From Streptomyces sp. SCSIO 75703 (GTDB taxonomy: Bacteria; Actinomycetota; Actinomycetes; Streptomycetales; Streptomycetaceae): a DNA stretch of 64,000 nt. Shown here in pieces: positions 32,156 through 41,748 of this stretch. The translations under genes and the position numbers were made by a program. Positions within the stretch are counted from its first letter, which is position 1. Each line of letters opens with the position of its first letter. Under the pieces are notes generated by a model that did not search any database, was not told the DNA's origin, and saw only the letters and a program-made list of their open reading frames with translations. The stretch is taken from the NCBI RefSeq assembly GCF_036607905.1, contig NZ_CP144555.1:4154001-4218000 (forward strand). The letters are read 5' to 3'.

Positions 32156-32965
32156 GGACGCGATGACCCGGTCGGCCAGGATGTAGACGTTCTCCTCGCC
32201 GCAGGCGAAGGTCAGCGTGTAGGCGCCGGAGACGCCCGACCCGCCCAGCAGGTACGGGGCCGCGCCCGCGTCGAGCGCGTCGGCCAGGCGCTCGGAGGTC
32301 TCGCGGTGGCCGGGCGTCATGCACAGCGTGGTGCCGTCGGCGAAGACGTACACGTCGAGCGTGCCGAGCGGACCGGGGCGCACGTCCGTCAGGGGCACCT
32401 CGGCCGCGGCCAGTTCCTCCAGCGTGTCGACGGTCTGCTCGTGATCGTCGACGACCGGCGAGGGGTTGGGCACGAAATCCGGGTGCGAGGGGTGCCGGCG
32501 CCGGGCCGCGGCCAGCTCCGCCGACTCCTTCGGGGCGTCCTCCTGCACGGCGTCCCCCGGAGCCTCGTCGAAGCCGGGCCCCGGCTCGACCACCGGCTCC
32601 AGGCCGGCGAGGTCCGCCTGCCGGGGCAGGAACAGCTCGCTGTCGGACAGGCCCAGCAGCAGCGGGGCGTCGGCGGCGTCGCGCGCCTCCTGCGCGGCCC
32701 AGAACGCGCGCGCCTCGGCCAGCTCGCGCTCCCGTTCCTCGGCGAGCGCGGCGGCGACGGCGGCACGGATCTCGTCGGTGTCCGCGGTGGTGCGGGCGGC
32801 GGGGACGCGGCCCCGCGCGTCGGCTGTCCTGCTCTCGGTCAGCTCGGCGTGCAGGGCCGCCACCTGGCGGCGCAGCACCAGTACGGCACGCAGGACGGCG
32901 ACGCCCACGGCGCCGGTGGCGGCCGTGGTGAGCAGCAGGGCGATCGATATGGCGCTCACTGACAT
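32150..32965 (-). CDS. Membrane-anchored hypothetical protein
   Basis: A 271-residue protein with one N-terminal transmembrane helix (AISIALLLTTAATGAVGVAVL), a coiled-coil stretch (LRRQVAALHAELTESR, AALAEERERELAEARAFWAAQEAR) and a C-terminal globular part of about 100 residues (TLDVYVFADGTTLCMTPGHRE, ending GEENVYILADRVIASL). No domain is recognised. The topology suggests a short outside N-terminus and a cytosolic body. Its end abuts a tandem repeat. Confidence 0.75.
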   Translation of the reverse strand: MSVSAISIALLLTTAATGAVGVAVLRAVLVLRRQVAALHAELTESRTADARGRVPAARTTADTDEIRAAVAAALAEERERELAEARAFWAAQEARDAADAPLLLGLSDSELFLPRQADLAGLEPVVEPGPGFDEAPGDAVQEDAPKESAELAAARRRHPSHPDFVPNPSPVVDDHEQTVDTLEELAAAEVPLTDVRPGPLGTLDVYVFADGTTLCMTPGHRETSERLADALDAGAAPYLLGGSGVSGAYTLTFACGEENVYILADRVIASL

Positions 32966-33152
32966 ACTCCCGGTTCAAAGTCGACCCCCGACTTCCTACA
33001 TCAGCTTGAAGGGCGGACTAACCTTCTGTCAGTGCGTAACGTCACGAAACGGACAGGACTTTGGGCCCGGAAGGGGCGGGCTCAACGGCTCTGACCTGCG
33101 GTGACGGCCCCGAGGGGGAGATAGGTCACATCCTGGGGGAGATTGGGTCACG

Positions 33153-33194
33153 GAACGGCCCGGAACCCGCCGGCGGCAGGATTCCGGGCCGTTC
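33153..33194. terminator. Hairpin terminator after the thiolase gene
   Basis: A perfect 13-bp stem (GAACGGCCCGGAA / TTCCGGGCCGTTC), just past the reverse-strand thiolase stop at 33240. Confidence 0.75.
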
Positions 33195-33239
33195 GTCACC
33201 CTCGGTGCGGCGGCCGGCACCGAGGGTCCCGTGTCCGGG

Positions 33240-34460
33240 TCAGCTCAGGCGCTCGATGACCATCGCCATGCCCTGGCCGCCGCCGACGCACATGGTCTCC
33301 AGGCCGAACTGCTTGTCGTGCCACTGGAGCGAGTTGATCAGCGTGCCGGTGATGCGGGCGCCGGTCATGCCGAAGGGGTGGCCGACGGCGATGGCGCCGC
33401 CGTTGACGTTCAGCTTCTCCAGCGGGATGCCCAGTTCCCGGTAGGACGGGACGACCTGGGCGGCGAACGCCTCGTTGATCTCCACCAGGTCGATGTCGTC
33501 CATGGTCAGCCCGGCCCGCCGCAGCGCCTGCCGGGACGCCTCCACCGGGCCGAGGCCCATGACCTCGGGGGACAGGGCGGAGACGCCCGTGGAGACGATG
33601 CGCGCGAGCGGGGTCAGGCCCAGCTCGCGGGCCTTGGTGTCGCTCATGACGACGAGGGCTGCGGCGCCGTCGTTCAGCGGGCAGCAGTTGCCGGCGGTGA
33701 CCAGGCCGTCGGGGCGGAAGACGGGCTTGAGCCCGGCCACGCCCTCCAGGGTGACGCCGGCGCGGGGGCCGTCGTCCTTGGCGACGACCGTGCCGTCGGG
33801 CAGGGTCACCGGGGTGATCTCCCGCTCCCAGAAGCCGTTCTCGAGGGCCTCCTCGGCGAGGTTCTGCGAGCGGACGCCGAACTCGTCCATCTCCTGCCGG
33901 GTGACGCCCTTCCAGCGGGCCAGGTTCTCCGCGGTCTGGCCCATCGCGATGTAGGGGTCGGGCAGCAGGCCGTCCTCGCGCGGGTCGTGCCAGGTCGTGC
34001 CCTCCTGCGCCGCGACGGCCGCGGTGCGGGCCTCCGCCTCGGCGAACAGCGGGTTGCGGGTGTCCGGCAGGCTGTCCGAGTTGCCCTTGGCGAACCGGGA
34101 GACCGTCTCGACGCCGGCCGAGACGAAGACGTCGCCCTCCCCGGCCTTGATGGCGTGCAGCGCCATGCGGGAGGTCTGGAGGGACGAGGAGCAGTACCGG
34201 GTGATGGTGCAGCCGGGCAGGTGGTCCATGCCCATCTGCACGGCGACGATCCGGCCCAGGTTGTTGCCCTGCTCGCCGCCGGGCAGGCCGCAGCCGAGCA
34301 TCAGGTCGTCGATGTCCCGCGGGTCCAGCTCGGGGACCTTGGCGAGGGCGGCCTGGATGATCGTGGCGGCCAGGTCGTCGGGCCGCAGGTCCTTCAGGGA
34401 GCCCTTGAAAGCGCGGCCGATGGGGGAGCGGGCGGCAGAGACGATCACGGCTTCGGGCAT
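33240..34460 (-). CDS. Acetyl-CoA C-acyltransferase (thiolase)
   Basis: A 406-residue thiolase. The nucleophilic Cys90 is in TRYCSSSLQ, the NEAFAAQ motif supplies Asn and Glu, the active-site His is in GGAIAVGHPFGMTGAR, and the second Cys is in CVGGGQGMA. It makes or cleaves beta-ketoacyl-CoA in fatty-acid breakdown or acetoacetyl-CoA formation. The start is taken as the ATG encoding MPEAVIVSAARSPIG, with GGAG upstream. An open extension to 34535 has no family support. Confidence 0.93.
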   Translation of the reverse strand: MPEAVIVSAARSPIGRAFKGSLKDLRPDDLAATIIQAALAKVPELDPRDIDDLMLGCGLPGGEQGNNLGRIVAVQMGMDHLPGCTITRYCSSSLQTSRMALHAIKAGEGDVFVSAGVETVSRFAKGNSDSLPDTRNPLFAEAEARTAAVAAQEGTTWHDPREDGLLPDPYIAMGQTAENLARWKGVTRQEMDEFGVRSQNLAEEALENGFWEREITPVTLPDGTVVAKDDGPRAGVTLEGVAGLKPVFRPDGLVTAGNCCPLNDGAAALVVMSDTKARELGLTPLARIVSTGVSALSPEVMGLGPVEASRQALRRAGLTMDDIDLVEINEAFAAQVVPSYRELGIPLEKLNVNGGAIAVGHPFGMTGARITGTLINSLQWHDKQFGLETMCVGGGQGMAMVIERLS

Positions 34461-34625
34461 CACGGCTCCAGTGGCGTACGTACGGGGAAACGGGCGGACG
34501 GTTGGGAAGTTACCCGGAGGTATGGGCCGGGTCACGCCGGTGGGGGTGTGACTTCGGCCGCAGCTTTCTAAGCGCTTGCTTTTTCCTGTCGGCGGCTGGG
34601 CCGGGGAGACGGTGCGGCCCCCTGG

Positions 34626-34671
34626 CCGCCGCGCCCGGGGCCGCCGCGCCCGGGGCCGCCTGGGCCCGGGG
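34626..34671. repeat. Low-complexity 15-bp tandem repeat
   Basis: CCGCCGCGCCCGGGG occurs twice (34626-34655), followed by a degenerate third copy. It lies in the 312-base gap between the thiolase and SGNH-hydrolase genes; I see no gene in that gap. Confidence 0.6.
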
Positions 34672-34772
34672 GAGCGCCGGCGGCACCTGGCCCCGCCGCG
34701 TGCCCCCGGCGCCCGCCGTCGGCCCGCCCGGCGCCCGGCGCGGGCACGCGGCCGGGCCGGGCGGCACGGGCG

Positions 34773-35798
34773 TCAGGTCGGCTGGGTGGACGAGGCCGGT
34801 TCCGCCTCCGGGACACGGCGGCGGCGCCGGCGCTTGAGGAGGGCCCACGGGCCCCGGGGCCCGGACGGCATCGCCGCCGCGACCTCCGTACCCGCCTCCG
34901 AGGCGGCCTCCGCCGCCGCACGGGCCACCGGCAGGAAGCCCTCGCGGCGGGCGGCGTCCGGCCGCTCCTCCTCGGCCGGCCACAGCCCGAGCGCCGCGCA
35001 GACCGAGGGCAGCACCGCCATCGCCGCGGTGGCGTACCCCTCGGCGGAGGGGTGGTAGTTGTCGGGGCCGAACAGCTCGCGCGGGTTCTGCGCGAACTCG
35101 GGGCCGAGCAGATCGCCCAGCGACACCGTGCGGCCGCCCTGCTCCACCGTGCCGATGGTCTGCGCCGCCGCCAGTTGCCGCGAGGCCCGCCGGGCCAGCC
35201 AGCGCAGCGGCTGCGGCACCGGCTCGATGGTGCCCAGGTCGGGGCAGGTCCCGACGACCACCTCCGCCCCGGCCGTGCGCAGCCGCCGCACCGCCGACGA
35301 CAGGTGCCGGACCGAGCGCGTGGCCGGCATGCGGTGGGTCACGTCGTTGGCCCCGATCATGATCACGCAGATGTCCGGCACCCGCCCCGGGTCCGCCAGC
35401 ACCTCGCCCACCTGCCGGTCCAGGTCGTCCGACCGCGCCCCCGGCACCGCCGCAGAGCGCAGCTCCACCGGCCGTTCGGCCACCGCCGCGAGCCCCGAGG
35501 CCAGCAGCGCGCCCGGCGTCTGGCCGACGCGGTGCACGCCCTGCCCGGCGGCCGTGGAGTCGCCGAGCATCACCAGCCGCAGGGGCAGCCCTCCCGGCGC
35601 CGGCAGCGCCCCGCCGTACAGCCCCTGCGCGTTCGGCACCCGGTCGGGCGTGCCGATGCCCACCCGGCGCCGCGCGAGCTGCACCTCCGCCAGCAGCAGA
35701 CCGACCGCGGCCGCGCCGGCCAGCCCGATCCCGCCGCCGCCGTAGGCCGCGCCCGCCGCGATCCGCCGGGCCACCCTCGCCCTCGACATGCTCGTCAT
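34773..35798 (-). CDS. SGNH/GDSL-family hydrolase
   Basis: A 341-residue esterase-like protein. Block I VMLGDSTAAGQG holds the nucleophilic Ser, block III is MIGANDVTH, and block V GPDNYHPSAEGYA holds the catalytic Asp and His. A hydrophobic N-terminal segment (GGGGIGLAGAAAVGLLLAEV) is likely a membrane anchor or signal helix. The C-terminus is Arg-rich. Two ATGs four codons apart (35798 and 35789) are both possible starts. It is divergent from the cystathionine beta-synthase gene. Confidence 0.85.
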   Translation of the reverse strand: MTSMSRARVARRIAAGAAYGGGGIGLAGAAAVGLLLAEVQLARRRVGIGTPDRVPNAQGLYGGALPAPGGLPLRLVMLGDSTAAGQGVHRVGQTPGALLASGLAAVAERPVELRSAAVPGARSDDLDRQVGEVLADPGRVPDICVIMIGANDVTHRMPATRSVRHLSSAVRRLRTAGAEVVVGTCPDLGTIEPVPQPLRWLARRASRQLAAAQTIGTVEQGGRTVSLGDLLGPEFAQNPRELFGPDNYHPSAEGYATAAMAVLPSVCAALGLWPAEEERPDAARREGFLPVARAAAEAASEAGTEVAAAMPSGPRGPWALLKRRRRRRVPEAEPASSTQPT

Positions 35799-35964
35799 GC
35801 CTCGCCGCCACCTCCTCCAAGCCGTACATCCACTGCTTGCCCCGTACGGACCGTCGTCCAATCTCCACAGGGGGTGAACGGCGCCCCGGGGCGCCCCCGG
35901 GGCGGCAGGCCATAGGGTGGCGGAACCACTACGACCACACCTTTTGCAGCATCCGGAGACAACG

Positions 35965-37353
<1,389 letters not shown>

Positions 37354-37357
37354 CGTC

Positions 37358-37402
37358 GTCCCCGGGCGCCGGGCGGACCACCCGTCCACCGCGCCCGGGG
37401 AC
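37358..37402. terminator. Hairpin terminator after cbs
   Basis: A perfect 12-bp stem (GTCCCCGGGCGC / GCGCCCGGGGAC) right after the stop codon. Confidence 0.75.
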
Positions 37403-37833
37403 GGTGCGGGCGGGGAGCCGGGCCGGGGGCGGTACGGACGTCCCGGCCGGTGCCGGAGTGTCCCGCCCCGGCACCGGCCGGCGTGCCGGGCGGTGATCTT
37501 CGCGGACTTCGCGGAAGCGGTACGCGCGCGTCACGTGCCCGCAGCACGGGCTTAACAAGCGACCGGCACAGTGGGAGACGTCGGCGGGCGGGGTGCCCTT
37601 CGGGTGCGGAGCAGGAGGAGTGCCCCCGTCCGGCCGGCACCGCACGGCGTCGGGGACCTTCCGGAGCGGCTCCCGGACCTCCACGGACGCCACAGGACGC
37701 GGGGCCCCCGCCGCTCGGACCGGGGCGCCGCGTCCCGCGCGGGGGCCGCCGTCGTCCCGGCCCCCGGCCACCCGGCCGGGGGCGCGCCGGTCCCCGCGCG
37801 CCCCGGTTCCCTGGGCCCCGGTCCCTCCCGGGC

Positions 37834-37902
37834 GTGCGGCCCCTGTCGGGCCCGTGGCCCCTCCCGTACGTGCGGCCCCTGTCGGGCCCGTGGTCCCTCC
37901 CG
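37834..37902. repeat. 36-bp-period direct repeat
   Basis: A 33-base unit at 37834-37866 recurs at 37870-37902 with one change. Both contain GTGCGGCCCCTGTCGGGCCC. It lies in the 570-base gap between cbs and the next reverse-strand gene, where I see no gene. Confidence 0.75.
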
Positions 37903-37923
37903 GGCCGGCGGTCCCTCTCCCGG

Positions 37924-38364
37924 TCAGTCCTTCCAGCCGTCCTCGCGGCGGTCGTCGCGGCCCGGACGGCGGTGGAACAGCTCGGGCGTGCTCCGCGCGG
38001 CCTGGATCAGATTGACCCCGACGATGCCGATCCACACCACCAGGAGCCCCGGCAGCCTGGCGATCCCGCCGCCGATCGCGGACAGCGGCATGGCGAGCAC
38101 CAGCGACACGATGGCGAAGCCGAAGCGCTCGCCCCAGGAGTCCGTGGGCCGCGGCGACCGCGCGCCCCGCACCGCCGTCACCTGCTGCTCGGCGAGCTGG
38201 CGCCGCACCCGCCGGTCCACCGCGATGTCGATGCGCTGGTCGACCTTCTCCAGGAACGAGTCGACCAGCGCGGAGTCGTACTCCTCGCCCAGCTCCCTGC
38301 GGGCCCGCAGAGTGGCGTCGAGGTCCTTCTTCAGATCGGCGTCCCGCGCGTCCATTCCCGTCAT
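37924..38364 (-). CDS. Hypothetical integral membrane protein
   Basis: A 146-residue protein with a charged cytosolic N-terminal half (KKDLDATLRARRELGEEYDSA, FLEKVDQRIDIAVDRRVRRQL) and two transmembrane helices (FGFAIVSLVLAMPLSAIGGGIA and LPGLLVVWIGIVGVNLIQAA), ending in a basic tail. It resembles uncharacterised actinobacterial membrane proteins. No function is suggested by the motifs. Confidence 0.75.
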   Translation of the reverse strand: MTGMDARDADLKKDLDATLRARRELGEEYDSALVDSFLEKVDQRIDIAVDRRVRRQLAEQQVTAVRGARSPRPTDSWGERFGFAIVSLVLAMPLSAIGGGIARLPGLLVVWIGIVGVNLIQAARSTPELFHRRPGRDDRREDGWKD

Positions 38365-38569
38365 GCCCCCACGCTAGGGACCGGGCCGCCCCGGAACACT
38401 GGTGCTAACCCCCGTCTCCGCCCGGGGGGACGCCGGGTGGGCCCCGGGAAGCCCCCGGGGAGCGGGTCACCGTCCGGTACCCGCCGCTCCCGTACCGGGG
38501 GCCGGTGGCGCGCTGTATAACGGTATGCAGGAAACGGGGTACGTGAATAGGCACGAGGGGGAGCAGGGG

Positions 38570-39415
38570 ATGAGCGGGAGCGACAGCCCGGCCGCGCGGC
38601 TGCAGACGCTCTTCGAGGGGCACCGGCTCACGCCGACCCAGCGGCGCATCGCGCACAGCATGGTGCGCCGCGCCGCCGAGGTGCCCTTCCTCTCCAGCGT
38701 CGAGCTGGCCGAGGTCGCCGGGGTCAGCCAGCCCTCCGTCACCCGCTTCGCCGTCGCCCTCGGCTTCGACGGCTACCCCGCGCTCCGCCGCCACCTGCGC
38801 GAGGTGGTGCCCTCGGCCGAACCCGCCCCGCGGGACACCGGGCACAACGAGTACCAGCAGGCCGTCGCCGCCGAGATCGAGAACCTGCGGCACCTCGCCG
38901 AGGCTCTCGCCGACCCCGCCCCCGTACAGGAGGCCGGGCGCACCCTCGCCGCCAGCCGCCCCCTGCCGGTGCTCGGGCTGCGGGCCGCCGCCGCGCAGGC
39001 GCACGGCTTCGCCTACTTCGCGGCCAAGGTCCACCCGGACGTGCGGCTCCTCAACGAGGGCGGCACCATGCTCCACGACCGCATCGACGCCGCCGTCCGG
39101 GCCGGCGCGAGCGCCCTGCTCTGCTTCGCCCTGCCCCGGCACCCCCGCGAGGTCCTGGACGCCCTCGTCCACGCGCGGGCGGCCGGGCTCACCGTCGTCA
39201 CCGTCGCCGACTCGGCCTTCGCGCCCGTCGCCAAGGCGTCCGACCTGCTGCTGCCCGCCGCCGTCGGCACCGGGCTCGCCTTCGACACCGCCTGCGCGCC
39301 GATGCTGCTCGGCCGGGTGCTGCTGGAGGCGATGTGCGACGACCTCCCGCAGGCCCAGGCGCGGCTGGAGGAGTTCGACGCGCGGGCCGCGGCCCGGGGG
39401 CTGTTCGTGGAGTGA
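38570..39415 (+). CDS. RpiR-family regulator with SIS domain
   Basis: A 281-residue regulator. The N-terminal RpiR helix-turn-helix (LTPTQRRIAHSMVRRAAEVP, ELAEVAGVSQPSVTRFAVALGFDGY) is followed by a sugar-isomerase (SIS) ligand domain (residues 125-260, LPVLGLRAAAAQAHG, ADSAFAPVAKASD). Most RpiR proteins sense phosphosugars. The ATG at 38570 follows GAGCAGGGG; in-frame starts at 38543 and 38525 are possible. It lies upstream of the histidine-utilisation genes and could regulate them, but that is only positional. Confidence 0.85.
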   Translation: MSGSDSPAARLQTLFEGHRLTPTQRRIAHSMVRRAAEVPFLSSVELAEVAGVSQPSVTRFAVALGFDGYPALRRHLREVVPSAEPAPRDTGHNEYQQAVAAEIENLRHLAEALADPAPVQEAGRTLAASRPLPVLGLRAAAAQAHGFAYFAAKVHPDVRLLNEGGTMLHDRIDAAVRAGASALLCFALPRHPREVLDALVHARAAGLTVVTVADSAFAPVAKASDLLLPAAVGTGLAFDTACAPMLLGRVLLEAMCDDLPQAQARLEEFDARAAARGLFVE

Positions 39416-39533
39416 CGGGCGCGGGCTCCGGCGGGCGGGTTTCTCTCAGACGCGTCTCACCTTCTCCCGCTACCGTGCCTACGCTGACAGACCCTCGGAC
39501 GTTCGCTTCGGACAACAGGGACAGGAGGCCGAC

Positions 39534-40127
39534 GTGGCGCGCGCAGGACAGGGTGGAGGACGGGGACTGGCCCGGGTCGCCGTCGTCGTACGGGCGGGGG
39601 CGGCACCGCTGTGGTGGCTGGGGCTGCTCGCGGCGGGCGTCGGGGCGCTGGTGCCGGGGCTGACGGGACGCCGGATCGGCGTCCTGGCGGGCGCCGCGCT
39701 GTTCGTGATCGCGGTGCCCGCGGTGGCGGCGGTACGGCGCGGGCGGTACGCGGCGCTGGCCGGCTCGGCCACCCGCGCGGGGCGGTACGACGTGCTCCAG
39801 GACCGGGCCGTGACCCTGCGCAACTGGCGCCGGGGCCACCGCTGGTGGCTGCTGCTCGCCTTCCTCGCCGCCGTCGGCGCCTCCTTCGCCGTCCCGGCCG
39901 CCGCGGGGCTGCTGATGGCCGGCTGCGCCGTCGGCCTGTGGCTCAAGTCGGCCTGGATCGGACGGCGTGAGGAGGCCGACGGGGTCCTGTTGTGGGTGCG
40001 CGTCGACTGGCTCGCCCGGGGCGGCCGTCCGGCCGGCCCCGCGGTCGGCTCCTACCGCGGCACCGGTATCGCGGCCGGCGACGCGGCCCCGGGCGGCGCC
40101 CGCCGCAAGGCGGCGGCCCCGGCCTGA
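39534..40127 (+). CDS. Hypothetical integral membrane protein
   Basis: A 197-residue protein with at least four hydrophobic helices (APLWWLGLLAAGVGALVPGL, IGVLAGAALFVIAVPAVAAV, WWLLLAFLAAVGASFAVPA, GLLMAGCAVGLWL) and a basic, Ala/Gly-rich C-terminus. No family is recognised. The GTG start has CAGGAGG 6-12 bases upstream. Confidence 0.7.
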   Translation: MARAGQGGGRGLARVAVVVRAGAAPLWWLGLLAAGVGALVPGLTGRRIGVLAGAALFVIAVPAVAAVRRGRYAALAGSATRAGRYDVLQDRAVTLRNWRRGHRWWLLLAFLAAVGASFAVPAAAGLLMAGCAVGLWLKSAWIGRREEADGVLLWVRVDWLARGGRPAGPAVGSYRGTGIAAGDAAPGGARRKAAAPA

Positions 40128-40197
40128 GCCGACGGCCGCGCGTCCGGAGTGCCCGCCCCGCGCCGTCGGGCCGGGCGCCCCGGGCGCCGCCGGCCCC

Positions 40198-41565
40198 TCA
40201 GCCCCGTCCCACCAGGGCGTCCGCGTGGGCCCCGCCCGACTCCGCCACGATGTCGGCCACCGACTGGGCCTCCCGGACCGTGACGAACGAGATCCCGCCG
40301 CGGCCGTCCGGCAGGAAGCCGTGGACGGCGGGCCGGGCGAGGGAGTTGTACGCGTAGTGGTGGGCGAAGTAGTACGCGCCCGTGTCCAGCACGGCCGCGT
40401 GGTCCCCCTGCTCCAGCAACGGCAGCGCGCGGCCCGTCGCCAGGAGGTCCCCGGCGAAGCACGCCGGTCCGGCCACGTCCTGCACCACCTCGGGCCCCGC
40501 CTTCGGACGGCCCCCGGCGTCGTACGCGGCGATCCGCAGCGGCCACGCGTCCGGCGCGTAGACCGTGCGCGTCGCCACCTGCACGCCCGCGTGCGTCACC
40601 GCGACCGGGCGCCCCCCGGCGCTCTTGGCGTACTCCACCCGCGCCAGCATCGTGCCGTGCTTGGCCAGCAGCGACCTGCCGAACTCGGTGACCAGCCCGT
40701 AGCGTCCGTCGAAGAGCCCCGGCACCGCCTCCCGCAGCACCCGCGCGTACTCCGCGTGGCTCGGCGCGGTCTCCTCCGAGGCGAAGTTCACCGGCAGTCC
40801 GCCGCCGATGTCGAGGGTGTCGACCTGCCGCCGCCCGGCCCGCGCGTTGATCTCCTCGGCGAGGGCGTGGACGGCGGCCACCCCCTGGGCCATCAGCGTG
40901 AGCGGTACGCCCTGCGAGCCGGTGTGCGCGTGCAGCCGGGTCAGCCAGGGCCGGTCCAGATACGCCCGCACCACCCACTCCCGGGCCCCCTCGTCCCGGA
41001 GCGCCACCCCGAACTTCGAGGTCGCGGTCGCCGTCGACAGCGCCTCGATGGCGCCGCCGCCGACCTGCGGGTTCACCCGGACACCGAGCGGGGAGGAGGT
41101 CCGGCCCGCGGCGAGCAGCGCGTCGAGCCGGGCCAGCTCCTGCGGATTGTCCGCGTTGACGGCGACGCCCAGGGCCAGCGCCTCGCGCAGCTCCCCGGGG
41201 GTCTTGGCCGGCGAGTCCAGCACGGTCCGCGCCGCCGGCACCCCCGCGGCGCGGGCCAGCGCCAGCTCGCCCGCGCTCGCCACCTCCGCGCCGATGCCCT
41301 CCTCGTGCAGCAGCCGCAGCACCGGCACCAGGGGGGTCGCCTTCACCGCGAAGGCGTGCAGCACCGGCGTCCCCGGTGCCGTCACCGCCGCGAACGCCGA
41401 GCGCAGCGCCGCCGCCGACGCGCGGATGCCGGTCACGTCGAGCAGCGCCACCAGCGGCTCGCCGGGCCCGAGCAGCCCCTGCTCCACGGCCGCCCGCACC
41501 GCCCGGTCCCGCCGGGCGGCCCGCTCCTGGCCGCAACCCTCGTACCCGTCCGTGCCCTCGCTCAC
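40198..41565 (-). CDS. Fold-III PLP-dependent decarboxylase (Orn/DAP/Arg family 2)
   Basis: A 455-residue alanine-racemase-fold decarboxylase. The PLP lysine is in HAFAVKATPLVPVL, the phosphate loop in LDIGGGLPVNF, and the EPGRS equivalent reads EFGRSLLAKHG. The CxxD region is PACFAGDLL, and the C-terminal aromatic segment is GAYYFAHHYAYNSLARP. The relaxed motifs point away from canonical LysA. The start is taken as GTG at 41565 behind GGAGGAG; an ATG at 41631 is possible. It is divergent from hutU, so a link to histidine metabolism is conceivable but unproven. Confidence 0.85.
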   Translation of the reverse strand: MSEGTDGYEGCGQERAARRDRAVRAAVEQGLLGPGEPLVALLDVTGIRASAAALRSAFAAVTAPGTPVLHAFAVKATPLVPVLRLLHEEGIGAEVASAGELALARAAGVPAARTVLDSPAKTPGELREALALGVAVNADNPQELARLDALLAAGRTSSPLGVRVNPQVGGGAIEALSTATATSKFGVALRDEGAREWVVRAYLDRPWLTRLHAHTGSQGVPLTLMAQGVAAVHALAEEINARAGRRQVDTLDIGGGLPVNFASEETAPSHAEYARVLREAVPGLFDGRYGLVTEFGRSLLAKHGTMLARVEYAKSAGGRPVAVTHAGVQVATRTVYAPDAWPLRIAAYDAGGRPKAGPEVVQDVAGPACFAGDLLATGRALPLLEQGDHAAVLDTGAYYFAHHYAYNSLARPAVHGFLPDGRGGISFVTVREAQSVADIVAESGGAHADALVGRG

Positions 41566-41668
41566 GCGCTCCTCCGTCCCGTCGCCGCGGATCTCCGCTT
41601 CCCCGCGGCTCCCTGCCCCGTATCCAGCCAAACATCCGCGACGCGCCGCCGCGGGCCCACACCGTGTA

Positions 41669-41705
41669 TTGACTAGCCATATTCAGCGGGACAGGATGTG
41701 AATAT
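41669..41705 (+). promoter_or_regulatory. hutU promoter with overlapping inverted-repeat operator
   Basis: TTGACT (41669-41674) and CAGGAT (41692-41697) form a promoter-like pair spaced 17 bases. A 7-bp inverted repeat, ATATTCA (41679-41685) and TGAATAT (41699-41705) with a 13-base centre, overlaps it. AT-rich half-sites in this DNA are conspicuous and suggest repressor control of the hut genes. Confidence 0.55.
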
Positions 41706-41748
41706 CCGCAGTAACAGTCGCCGGGAGCGAGCCACCAGGAGGCAGACC

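Noticed and set aside
32133..32978. Alternative reverse-strand frame over the membrane-anchored protein
   Set aside because: It is Arg/Gly-rich without hydrophobic segments; the other frame has a clear transmembrane helix and coiled coil.
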